From Streptomyces sp. TP-A0356 (lineage in GTDB: Bacteria > Actinomycetota > Actinomycetes > Streptomycetales > Streptomycetaceae), in contig NZ_BBZJ01000027.1 of the NCBI RefSeq assembly GCF_001417775.1, forward strand, positions 50,816-114,815: a stretch of 64,000 nt of DNA. Reading direction: 5' to 3'. The notes beneath the pieces are model-generated. The model did not search any database and had not been told where the DNA came from. It saw only the letters and a program-made list of their open reading frames with translations. Positions 16,498 through 24,488 of the stretch are shown here, in pieces. How positions within the stretch are numbered: position 1 is the stretch's first letter; each line of letters starts with the position of its first letter. The position numbers and the translations under genes are program-made.

Positions 16498-16995
16498 TCA
16501 GACTTTTAATCGCGCAACGACTATGGTGTGAAAGCGGTCGGATATTGGTCGGAAACGGTGTGTGCTCTGGGGCGCTCATCCCTGTGTGCTTGAACTGGTG
16601 GGAGGTTCACGGTGGTTGTGGCCGTCGGCGCAGGAGGCTTTTCGGCTGCGGGCGGTGGAGCGGGTGTTGGTGATCGTCCGGCATCACCAACACCCGCGGA
16701 CGGCTGATCAGGTACACCGCAGCCCACCCAGGCGGTCCTCCGAGATCACCACTGCCCGCCCCAACAACATCACCCGGCGCCTTCGCCGACCTCGGCACCA
16801 CCTGCCTGGTCGCCCGGTCCGCTTCGCAGACCGCCAAGGGGACGGCACGCGCCTTTTCCTGACGGCCTGTTCGACCCACAACGCTGATTCCAGCGCCCCC
16901 TCGACGATGGCCGACCGGAGCGGAACGGCCGCTACTGACTCTGTTGGCGTGATGTCGTAGCTGACAAGGGGCGGTTGCCGCGGTAGGCCGGTTGC
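16498..16995. other. Intergenic with one large hairpin
   Basis: No intact gene is visible. GCGGGTGTTGGTGAT (from 16660) pairs perfectly over 15 bp with ATCACCAACACCCGC (to 16697) around an 8-nt loop; it could be a terminator or an end of a lost mobile element. The rest has no consistent coding character. Confidence 0.4.
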
Positions 16996-17125
16996 ATGAG
17001 GTACCGCAAGGAGGTGGGCTGACCGCGCAGCGACGGGCGTTTCGCGAGCACCTCCGGATGCAGGCGACCGAGTCATTCGCCCTGGGACACGACAACGCCG
17101 CGGTCGCGAAGGAGTGCCGGTGCAT
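16996..17125 (+). pseudogene. IS630-type transposase / HTH N-terminal fragment
   Basis: Across a small frameshift the sequence reads MRY..., then GGGLTAQRRAFREHLRMQAT and ESFALGHDNAAVAKECR. This matches the N-terminal helix-turn-helix of IS630-family transposases (MRYxxGGGLTxxxRxxREQLRMxAAxxFAxGxxNxxVAxxLRV). The frame is lost after about 45 residues and no DDE domain follows. It is a remnant only. Confidence 0.6.
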
Positions 17126-17267
17126 GGTGTTGATCTGGGTCCGCAGGTCCCACTCGTGCCGAATGGTGGCGGTCGCCGGTCCTCTCAGGGTGTCGTTCGT
17201 GGCGGTGATCGGCTCGGGCTGGGTGATCGGGGCGACAGGGGAGCAGAGCACGAGCAGTGTGCCTGTC

Positions 17268-17434
17268 TAGTGCTGCGACCGGAAAGGTTCACCGGCTCGC
17301 GACGCCCGGCACGGCACCTCGCCGCGTTGTCGCATCGCCCGAGTACATCCAGTACGCGGGCGACGCTCCGCCTTGCGATGCACCGCACCGGACGCCGCGA
17401 GCTTCCCGGCAAACCTTTCCGGCCACAGCACTAG
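17268..17434. mobile_element. 167-bp MITE-like element with long terminal inverted repeats
   Basis: The left end CTAGTGCTGCGACCGGAAAG and the reverse complement of the right end CTAGTGCTGTGGCCGGAAAG continue in parallel for about 60 bp (GGTT..CCGG..CTCGCG.CG.CCGG). The element is bounded by CTAG/TA, the usual target of IS630/Tc1 relatives, and has no coding capacity. Its position, 140 bp after an IS630-type fragment, fits a non-autonomous derivative mobilised by such a transposase. It lies immediately before the surviving part of the integrase gene. Confidence 0.7.
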
Positions 17435-17482
17435 CGTGGGCGGCGAAGGTGGCGAAGACCTGGCTGATCTCTTTGTTGCCAG

Positions 17483-18310
17483 CGCCCCGAACCCCTTCTC
17501 TGGACCGAGGAGCGAGTCCGGCGCTGGCGCGAGACGGGCGAGATACCCGGCGCCGTCATGGTGTGGACCCCACAGCGGTTCGGCGCCTTTCTCGACGCCG
17601 CCGAGGGCGACCGGCTGTACGCGGTCTTCGACCTGATGGGCACCCGCGGCCTCCGTCGCGGCGAGGCGGTCGGCCAGGACTGGCACGAGATCGATCTCGG
17701 CGCCGGCCTCATCACTCCGGCCAAGGAGATCGTTGTGGACGGCTGGGACCTCTACGAGTCCGAGCCGAAGACGGACGGCAGTGCCAACACGATCGCGCTC
17801 GACAGCATGAACATCGCCGTGCTGCGCGACCACAAGGCCCGCCAGGACAGGGAGCGTGCGGACTGGCGCGGCGCCTGGCAGGACACGGGCAAGGTCTTCA
17901 CGAAGGAGGACGGCTCCTGGCTCCACCCCGAGACGGTCTCGGAGATCTTCCGCCGCATCCTCGCCACGACCGACCTGCCGCCCATCACTCTGCGGGACCT
18001 GCGCCACGTGGCCGCGACGCTCACGCACGGAGGCGGCGGCGACATCCACACGGTGAAGGAGACGCTCCGGCACTCCACCGTCACCCTGACCTCGGACACG
18101 TACACGAGCCTGCTCCCCGAGCTGGACCGTGAAATAGCCGAGAAGGCAGCGAAGCTCATCCCTCGGTCGCGTCCGGCAGCTGCCGAATCGTCCGCCTCAG
18201 CGGCAGCCGATCCGCAAGCCACGGGCACATCCGCTCACGCATCGCTCACGCACGGGCCGGAAAACGACTCAGCGCCCGAGCCAGCCGAAGCCGACCCGAG
18301 CGCTGCGTAG
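17483..18310 (+). pseudogene. 5'-truncated tyrosine recombinase (integrase)
   Basis: The frame encodes the catalytic half of a phage/ICE-type tyrosine integrase. An in-frame linker runs from about 17483 (LLWTEERVRRWRETGEIPGAV), then MVWTPQRFGAFLDAAE, the first Arg in TRGLRRGEAVGQDW, the HxxR box as LRDLRHVAATLTHGG, His in LRHSTVTL and the Tyr in TSDTYTSLLP. The SAM-like DNA-binding N-terminus is missing, cut off near the MITE. An internal start at 17558 would give 250 residues, unlikely to be active alone. The stop lies 35 bp from the 3' end of tRNA-Lys, the classic place for an integrase beside its attachment site. Confidence 0.8.
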
Positions 18311-18344
18311 CAGGTCAGAGGCGTTTTCCCCCGCCTACCAGCCG

Positions 18345-18417
18345 TAGGCCCTGTGGGACTCGAACCCACAACCAATGGATTAAAAGTCCACTGCTCTGCC
18401 AATTGAGCTAAGGGCCC
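18345..18417 (-). tRNA. tRNA-Lys (anticodon TTT)
   Basis: The cloverleaf folds on the minus strand with 5' GGGCCCT, anticodon loop CTTTTAA and T-arm GTGGGTTCGAGTCCCAC. The 3' strand of the acceptor is AGGGCCT, giving a G.U closing pair instead of the usual G-C. The gene is adjacent to the truncated integrase and is the likely attachment site of the island to its left; the odd 3' end may have been supplied by the element. Confidence 0.9.
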
Positions 18418-18479
18418 AGGCGATGTTGCCTCCCCGAGCATAGCCGGAGGAAGCCGCGCCGCCGATCGGGTATCGGTGA

Positions 18480-19010
18480 CCCGGCCACTCCAGTGTCCGA
18501 GATCCTGCGGATGGCCCCACGGTCGGCCCTGTCCCCAACCAGCTCCCCAACCAGTGGGAGGGGCCCGCCAGTCCGGGCGGCTCCACCGGCCAGGGGCCCG
18601 CCGGTCCGGGTGGATCCGCCAGCCCAGATCTGCGGTCCCGACGGATCGACCGGCCGGGGCGGATCGACCCTCCGGGTTGATCCACCGCCCCTGGGGATTC
18701 ACCGGTCCTGGAGAGTCAAGGGCCCAGGGATCCACCCGCCCGGTCCACCACCGCCCCGGAGCATCCACCGCCCCAGGGCATCCACCGGCCAGGGAGAGCC
18801 AAAGGCCCACGGACCCCACCGCCCCGGAGCATCCACCAGTCCGGAGCATCCACCCGCCCGGTCCACCACCGCCCCGGAGCATCCACCAGCCCGGTCTCCG
18901 CCACCGCCCCAGGGCATCCACCGGGCCCAGGCATTCACCGGGCCCAGGGATCCACCAGCCCAAGGCATCCACCAGCCCGCGCGAACCCACCGAGGGCGGC
19001 CCCCGCCCAC
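18480..19010. repeat. Degenerate GC-rich tandem repeat, noncoding
   Basis: Some 500 bp are built from imperfect units of about 20 bp of the type GGAGCATCCACCGCCCCAGG and GGGATCCACC. They lie between tRNA-Lys and the stop codon of the permease at 19014. All frames give Pro/His/Ser or Gly/Trp repeats, so this is slippage-driven noncoding DNA rather than a gene. It also contains long purine/pyrimidine-biased tracts. Confidence 0.7.
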
Positions 19011-19013
19011 TGC

Positions 19014-20558
19014 CTACGGATCCACCGGCTCCACCGGCTCCACCACCCCGACCCGGGCCGCCTCCCGGGCGAGGGTGCGGTCGTGGTGCGGGTCGAGGAA
19101 CCAGTGCCGGGCCGACGCCAGCCACCAGGTCGCCGCGAAGCCCAGTACCACCAGGACCGCGACCGGTGCGTAGTTGAACGTCTGCCAGGTGACCGGTGAC
19201 GCCTGCGGCAGCATGAACAGGACCGTGATCAGGCCGACCCACACCACCGACACCACCCCGATCGCCCTCGACCAGCGGCCCAGGTGCCAGGGGCCGCGCT
19301 CGAAGCCGTCGCCCTTGCGCACCCGCAGCAGGGTCGGGATGACGTAGGCGACGTAGAGCCCGATGACGGCGATCGAGGTGACCGCCGCGTATGCGGTGTA
19401 GTTGATCAGGTAGGGCAGTCCGAGGGCCAGCGCACCGAGTGCCGCCAGCCACACCGCCGCCACCGGGGTGCGCGTGCGGGGGCTCACCGTGTACCAGAGG
19501 TGCGAGAAGGGCAGCGCGCCGTCCCGGGAGAACGCGTAGATCATGCGGCTGTTGGCCGTCACGGACGCCATCCCGCAGAACAACTGGGCGCCGATCACCA
19601 CCAGCAACAGCAGCTTGCCGGCCGTCGCGCCCAGCGCGTCGAGCAGGATCTGGGCGGGCGGCGCGCCCGTCGACGACGCGAGTTCCTTGTCGTAGGACTG
19701 GATCGCGAAGGTGAAGCCCAGCAGCAGTACGAATCCGGCGATCCAGGAGGTCCAGATGGAGCGGACGATCCCCTTCGGGCCCGCCGTGGACGCGTCGTGC
19801 GTCTCCTCCGTCATATGGGCGGAGGCGTCGTAGCCGGTGAAGGTGTACTGGGCCATCAGCAGGCCCAGCAGGACCACGTAGACCCCACTGCCCCAGCCGG
19901 TGTTGTTCACGAACTTGGTGAACACGAAGGACGCCGACTGGTGCTTGTCCGGCACCAGGGCCAGCGCACCGACGATGACGGCCACCCCCACGACGTGCCA
20001 CCACACGCTGACACCGTTGAGGACGGCGACGATGCGGACGCCGAAGGTGTTCAGCAGCCCGTGCAGGAGCAGGATCGCCGCGAACAGCAGGACCGTACGG
20101 CCGGGTGTGACCACGAAGCCGAACTGGAGATTGAGGTACGCCCCCAGGAACGACGCGGCGCCGAAGTCGATGCCCGCCGTCACCGCCACTTGGCCCAGCA
20201 CGTTGAACCAGCCCGTGAACCACGCCCAGGCCGCGGCGGTCCGCGCCGGCGCGAGCCGGTGCGCCCAGAAGTACAGGCCCGCCGACGTCGGGTACGCCGA
20301 GCAGATCTCGGCCATCGACAGGCCGACGAACAGGGTCATCAGTCCGACCGCGACCCATCCCCAGGTGATCACCGCGGGACCGCCGGTGTTCATACCGAAG
20401 AGGTAGAGGGTCAGGCAGCCGGACAGCACCGAGATGATCGTGAAGGAGACCGCGTAGTTGGAGAACGCCGACATGCGGCGGGCGAGGACCTGGGTGTAAC
20501 CGAGCTGGGCAAGCCGTTCCTCGTCCGACGGCCCACTCGCTCTGGCGTCATCTGTCAT
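19014..20558 (-). CDS. APC-superfamily amino acid permease
   Basis: A 514-residue transporter with 12 predicted membrane segments. The ATG at 20558 was chosen because the longer frame upstream lacks permease character. The first helix carries FSNYAVSFTIISVLSGCLTL, the signature opening of the GABA/choline-type branch (BAT1/GabP-like) of the APC family, and AEICSAYPTSAGLYFWAHRL follows in segment 2. A conserved YDASAHMTEETHDA loop after segment 6 is typical of the same branch. It should import an amino acid or amine with protons. The gene stands alone. Confidence 0.85.
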   Translation of the reverse strand: MTDDARASGPSDEERLAQLGYTQVLARRMSAFSNYAVSFTIISVLSGCLTLYLFGMNTGGPAVITWGWVAVGLMTLFVGLSMAEICSAYPTSAGLYFWAHRLAPARTAAAWAWFTGWFNVLGQVAVTAGIDFGAASFLGAYLNLQFGFVVTPGRTVLLFAAILLLHGLLNTFGVRIVAVLNGVSVWWHVVGVAVIVGALALVPDKHQSASFVFTKFVNNTGWGSGVYVVLLGLLMAQYTFTGYDASAHMTEETHDASTAGPKGIVRSIWTSWIAGFVLLLGFTFAIQSYDKELASSTGAPPAQILLDALGATAGKLLLLVVIGAQLFCGMASVTANSRMIYAFSRDGALPFSHLWYTVSPRTRTPVAAVWLAALGALALGLPYLINYTAYAAVTSIAVIGLYVAYVIPTLLRVRKGDGFERGPWHLGRWSRAIGVVSVVWVGLITVLFMLPQASPVTWQTFNYAPVAVLVVLGFAATWWLASARHWFLDPHHDRTLAREAARVGVVEPVEPVDP

Positions 20559-20661
20559 GCCCCCAGCGATTCCCTGGGCGGGGGCGTGACATGCGCCACA
20601 CGACAGGTGCTTTGGCCAAAAGTTGCCGCCGCGGCGGAGTGCCCAGTCGCGGCGACCATGG

Positions 20662-20699
20662 GACAGGGCCCGCACGACCGAAGTCGTACGGGCCCTGTC
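20662..20699. terminator. Strong intrinsic terminator of the helicase gene
   Basis: GACAGGGCCCGCACGAC pairs with GTCGTACGGGCCCTGTC around CGAA (17-bp stem, one G.T pair). It lies 20 bp after the helicase stop. Confidence 0.8.
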
Positions 20700-20719
20700 G
20701 ACGCTGGGATCAGGCCACG

Positions 20720-22975
20720 TCAGCCGTTGCGCTTCCAGCGCGGCTTGTCCTCGCGGCGGCCGAACGAGCCCGTGCCGCGGTGGTCGTCACGACGGCCGTA
20801 CGGGCGGTCGTGGGTGCCGGAGCGGAAGCCCGGGCGGTCACCCTGGCGGTCCCGGTTGAACGGGCGGTCGCTGCCCCGGTGCCCCCCGCGCTCGTCACGG
20901 CGGTCGAAGGGACGACGGTCGCGGTCGCTGTCGCGACGGAAGCCGCCACGGTCGTCACGCCCCTCGACCGAACGCCGGTCGTTGTCGCGACGGTCGCGGT
21001 CGAAGGGACGACGGTCGCGGTCGTTGTCGCGACGGAAGCCGCCACGGTCGTCACGCCGCTCGAACGAACGCCCACCGCGGTCGCCGTCCCGGCGGTCGAA
21101 GCCCCGGTCACCACGGTCACGGTCCCGGCCACCGAAGCCGCCCCGGTCGAAGGGGCGACGGTCGCGGTCGTTGTCGCGACGGAAGCCGCCACGGTCGTCA
21201 CGCCGCTCGAACGAACGCCCGCCACGGTCGCCGTCCCGGCGGTCGCCGTCCCGGCGGTCGAAGCCCCGCTCACCACGGTCACGGTCACGGTCGAACCCAC
21301 GGTCACCACGGTCACGGTCGAACCCGCGGTCACGATCACGGTCGCGGTCCCGGCCGAAGCCGCCCCGCTCGTCACGGCGCTCACGACGCTCGTACGACGA
21401 CGAACCGGCCGTACGCTCGGCACGCTCGCCCTGTTCGGCGCGCTCGGCCCGCTCGATCCGCTCGGCGTCCTGGGCGGTCGGCTGCTCCGGTACGGAGACC
21501 TCGGCGACCAGCGCCTGGACGACCTCGGACGCGGCAGGAGCGGCCGAGGCCTCCTGGCCCGCCGAAACCGCCGCGGCGGCGACCGCGGCCTCCGGGTCCT
21601 CGCCGCGCTCGCGCGCGGCCCGGGCGATCAGCCGGTCGGCCTCCTCGCGCAGCTCGGCCGCGCGCCGCGTGGCGCGCTCCAACTGCTTGGCGAGGTGGGT
21701 GACTTCACGCTCGGCCTGCTGCGCGGCGTTCCCGGCGGACTCGGCCTGGACCTCGGTCATGGACCGGGCGCCGGTGATCTCGGCGACCTCCGGGTCGAAG
21801 GCGGCACCGCCCTGGATGATGTGGCGCGAGGCGTCGACGCCCGCGTCCTCCATCAGCCGGAAGATCTGCCGCCGCTGGTGCGGCAGGGACAGGGACACGA
21901 CCGTGCCCGTACGGCCCGCGCGCGCCGTACGGCCGGCACGGTGCAGATAGTCCTTGTGGTCCCCGGCGGGGTCCACGTTGAGCACGAGGTCGATCCCGTC
22001 GACGTGGATGCCGCGGGCGGCGACGTCCGTCGCGACGAGCACGTTGACGTAGCCGTCCTTGAAGTCGGCCAGCGTCCGGGTGCGCGCGCCCTGGGTCATG
22101 CCGCCGTGCAGCGCGTCCGCCTTCGCACCGGCGTCCCGCAGCTGCTCGGCGACGCGGTCGGCCCCGAGCTGGGTGCGGACGAAGATGATGGTGCGTCCCT
22201 TGCGGGAGGCGATGGCGGCGGTGACCGGAGCCTTGTCCTTGGGCTTCACGATCAGGATGTGGTGCGACATGGTGGTCACGGCGCCCTGGGCGGCGTCCAC
22301 CTCATGGCTGACCGGCTCGTTCAGATACCGGTCGACGAGGGTCTGGATCTCGTTCTCCATGGTCGCGGAGAAGAGCATGCGCTGACCGCCGGCCGGCACC
22401 TGGTCGAGCAGCTCGGTGACCTCGGGCAGGAAGCCCAGGTCGGACATCTGGTCGGCCTCGTCGAGCACGGTGATCTGCACGTCCTCGAGGGAGCAGGCAC
22501 CGCGGTTGATGATGTCGCGCAGTCGGCCGGGCGTGGCGACCAGGATGTCCACGCCGCGCTCGAGGGCGTAGATCTGGTTGCCCATGGAGGTGCCGCCGCA
22601 CACGACCTTCATCTTGAGGCCGAGCACGTCGCCGTACGGCTGCAGGGCGTCCGCGACCTGCATGGCCAGCTCACGGGTCGGGGTGAGGATCACGGCCCGC
22701 GGCTTCTTCTTCTCGGTGCGGCCGCCGGCCAGGGTGGCCAGGGTCGGCAGGCCGAAGGACAGCGTCTTGCCCGAACCCGTCCGGCCACGGCCGAGGATGT
22801 CCTTGCCGACCAGGGCGTCCGGGATGGTCGCGGCCTGGATCGGGAAGGGGACGGTGACACCGTTCTGCGCGAGCTTGCGGACGATGCCCTCGGGCAGACC
22901 GAGATCGGCGAACGTCATCTCGGCGACGTCGTCGCCCTCGGACAGGACGACGTGATCAGTACTGACAACAGACAT
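20720..22975 (-). CDS. DEAD-box RNA helicase with Arg/Asp/Gly-rich repeat tail
   Basis: A 751-residue protein from ATG 22975. Residues 18-370 hold the complete helicase core: Q motif near 20-47, motif I GRTGSGKT (64-71), PTREL, DEAD (172-175), SAT (203-205) and HRAGRTAR. A coiled linker (about 390-470) is rich in Ala, Glu and Arg. From about residue 520 to the end the protein is almost entirely repeats of the type RRDDRGGFRRDNDRDRRPFD, an RGG-like, charged disordered tail expected to bind RNA and favour condensates. The DNA shows the same repeats (20780-21350). Likely roles are cold adaptation, ribosome assembly or mRNA decay; the gene is monocistronic. Confidence 0.9.
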   Translation of the reverse strand: MSVVSTDHVVLSEGDDVAEMTFADLGLPEGIVRKLAQNGVTVPFPIQAATIPDALVGKDILGRGRTGSGKTLSFGLPTLATLAGGRTEKKKPRAVILTPTRELAMQVADALQPYGDVLGLKMKVVCGGTSMGNQIYALERGVDILVATPGRLRDIINRGACSLEDVQITVLDEADQMSDLGFLPEVTELLDQVPAGGQRMLFSATMENEIQTLVDRYLNEPVSHEVDAAQGAVTTMSHHILIVKPKDKAPVTAAIASRKGRTIIFVRTQLGADRVAEQLRDAGAKADALHGGMTQGARTRTLADFKDGYVNVLVATDVAARGIHVDGIDLVLNVDPAGDHKDYLHRAGRTARAGRTGTVVSLSLPHQRRQIFRLMEDAGVDASRHIIQGGAAFDPEVAEITGARSMTEVQAESAGNAAQQAEREVTHLAKQLERATRRAAELREEADRLIARAARERGEDPEAAVAAAAVSAGQEASAAPAASEVVQALVAEVSVPEQPTAQDAERIERAERAEQGERAERTAGSSSYERRERRDERGGFGRDRDRDRDRGFDRDRGDRGFDRDRDRGERGFDRRDGDRRDGDRGGRSFERRDDRGGFRRDNDRDRRPFDRGGFGGRDRDRGDRGFDRRDGDRGGRSFERRDDRGGFRRDNDRDRRPFDRDRRDNDRRSVEGRDDRGGFRRDSDRDRRPFDRRDERGGHRGSDRPFNRDRQGDRPGFRSGTHDRPYGRRDDHRGTGSFGRREDKPRWKRNG

Positions 22976-23203
22976 GCGAAATGCGAACCTTCCGGAGTTC
23001 ACGGCACGTGCCCAAACATCCGTGAAGTCGCAATCGACCGCCTCTATGCGGTCCGGCCACGGCAAGGGAGAGTACGCGCCACACGCGGCGCGTCTTGTAG
23101 GCGCCGGGCAAATGGGATCAAACGATCTACCACCATACGCACCCGCACCCGCCGGATGCAAACCGATTCCCGCGCTTCACAGGTGACCCTCACCACACGG
23201 CCG

Positions 23204-23263
23204 CCCGCCCGGTCGTCTCAAGCCACCGGCCGGCCCGCCCGGTCGTCTCAAGCCACCGGCCGG
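23204..23263. repeat. 30-bp tandem duplication
   Basis: A 30-bp unit beginning CCCGCCCGGTCGTCTCAAGC occurs twice head to tail (23204-23233, 23234-23263) in the gap after the lipoprotein gene. The copies are identical, so the duplication is recent. Confidence 0.8.
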
Positions 23264-23282
23264 CCTGCCTGTGGCGCCGGGG

Positions 23283-23771
23283 CTACCGCCGGAACAGTTG
23301 CGTGGTCTCGTGTGCCGAGGAGGACGGCTCGGCGGGTGTCGGGGGCGGCGCCGGCGGGTCCGGCTGGCTCGTCGGCGAGGGATCCGCCGAATGGGGAGGG
23401 CTCGGCTCCCCCTTCGTCGGCGGGGGCGGCGCCGCCCCGCCGCCGCCGTTCTTCGAGGTCTGCTCGGCGCTCGGCTGGGCGCCCTTGCCCCCGGCACCGC
23501 CCCCGGACGCCGACGCGGAGGGCGACGCCGAGCCCCCTGCCCTGGACTCGTCCGGGTCGGCAGGGCCCCCCTTGGCCGCCGCCCCGCCCAGGCGCCCGCT
23601 CCTGCCTCCGCCCGCCCCCGCGACCCCGTCCGGCGCGCCACCACCGTGCCGTCCCACCGAGTGCGACGGCGGCGGACTGCCCGCATCGTCCCCCACGCTC
23701 ATACAGCCGGCGGCCGCGGCGACGGCCATCACCGCGGCGGCCAGACGGACGGGTACGTAACAGGCGCGCAC
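23283..23771 (-). CDS. Pro/Gly/Ser-rich lipoprotein
   Basis: A 162-residue protein. I chose the GTG at 23771 because GGAGG stands nine bases upstream; the ATG at 23807 lies before that site. The signal ends in lipobox AAAGC (Cys23). The rest is low complexity: Gly-rich to about residue 90, then Pro/Ser-rich to the C-terminus, with no folded domain. It is probably a wall-spanning surface lipoprotein of unknown role. The coding call rests on the signal, the ribosome binding site and the frame. Confidence 0.65.
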   Translation of the reverse strand: MRACYVPVRLAAAVMAVAAAAGCMSVGDDAGSPPPSHSVGRHGGGAPDGVAGAGGGRSGRLGGAAAKGGPADPDESRAGGSASPSASASGGGAGGKGAQPSAEQTSKNGGGGAAPPPPTKGEPSPPHSADPSPTSQPDPPAPPPTPAEPSSSAHETTQLFRR

Positions 23772-24053
23772 GGGCAGCCACCTCCGATAGGGGTCTCCCC
23801 TGCTCATGCGGGTCCCCCTGTTGTTCGAGCGAAGCCGAGAACTCGGGGGAACGGCCGGGAGCCTGGGGAAGGTTCGAGGAGTCCCCCTGCCCAACTCCCG
23901 CCGCCCGCAGGAGGACACGCGTCCCATGAGGACAACGTCACGCGCGCCTGGAAGACGCCGTCACACACGCCCCACAAGGGCAATGTCACGCCCACCCGGA
24001 AGACGCCTCACACGCGCCCGGCAGAAGGCGCCACGCGCGCGCCCGGCATCGGG

Positions 24054-24404
24054 TCACCCGTACCCGAGCGCATGCAATCGCGCGTCGTCGATCCCGAAGT
24101 GATGCGCGATCTCGTGCACGACGGTCACCTCGGTCTCCGTCACCACGTCCTCCCGTGTCTCGCACATCCGCAGCGTCGGCCCCCGGTAGATCGTGATCCG
24201 GTCCGGCAGCACGCCCGCGTACCACTCCCCGCGGTCGGTCAGCGGAGTCCCCTCGTACAGCCCCAGCAGCTCGGGGTCGTCGCCGGGCGGCTCGTCCTCG
24301 ACGAACACCGCCACGTTGTCCATCAGGCGTGTGAGCTCCGGCGGGATCCGGTCGAGCGCCTCGGCGACCAGTTCCTCGAACTCCTCGCGCGTCATCTCCA
24401 GCAC
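24054..24404 (-). CDS. Small zincin-like metallopeptidase family protein
   Basis: A 116-residue cytoplasmic protein. Near the C-terminus HEIAHHFGIDDARLHALG contains the HExxHxxGxxD zinc motif of the minimal metallopeptidase family (PF06262-like). Upstream, PELTRLMDNVAVFVEDEPP and LPDRITIYRGP are the other conserved blocks. I start at the GTG at 24404 (MLEMTREEFEELV), which fits the family length; an in-frame ATG at 24479 would add 25 non-family residues and leave almost no room for a promoter. It is divergent from the metallophosphoesterase gene. Substrate unknown. Confidence 0.8.
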   Translation of the reverse strand: MLEMTREEFEELVAEALDRIPPELTRLMDNVAVFVEDEPPGDDPELLGLYEGTPLTDRGEWYAGVLPDRITIYRGPTLRMCETREDVVTETEVTVVHEIAHHFGIDDARLHALGYG

Positions 24405-24488
24405 AGGGTCATTGTCCGGTACGACAGCCTCGTACGAGAGCCGGAACCGTCCCGCATATCCGCTCCCGCACTTGGGCATACGGGACCA

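Noticed and set aside
18480..19010. CRISPR array
   Set aside because: Repeat units are short, degenerate and contiguous, with no unique spacers and no cas genes. The same holds for 45800-45934, 46890-47026 and 63540-64000.
20591..23929. Plus-strand open frame of about 1112 codons opposite the DEAD-box helicase
   Set aside because: It reads Val/Thr/Ala repeats that mirror the helicase repeats; no ribosome binding site or domain.
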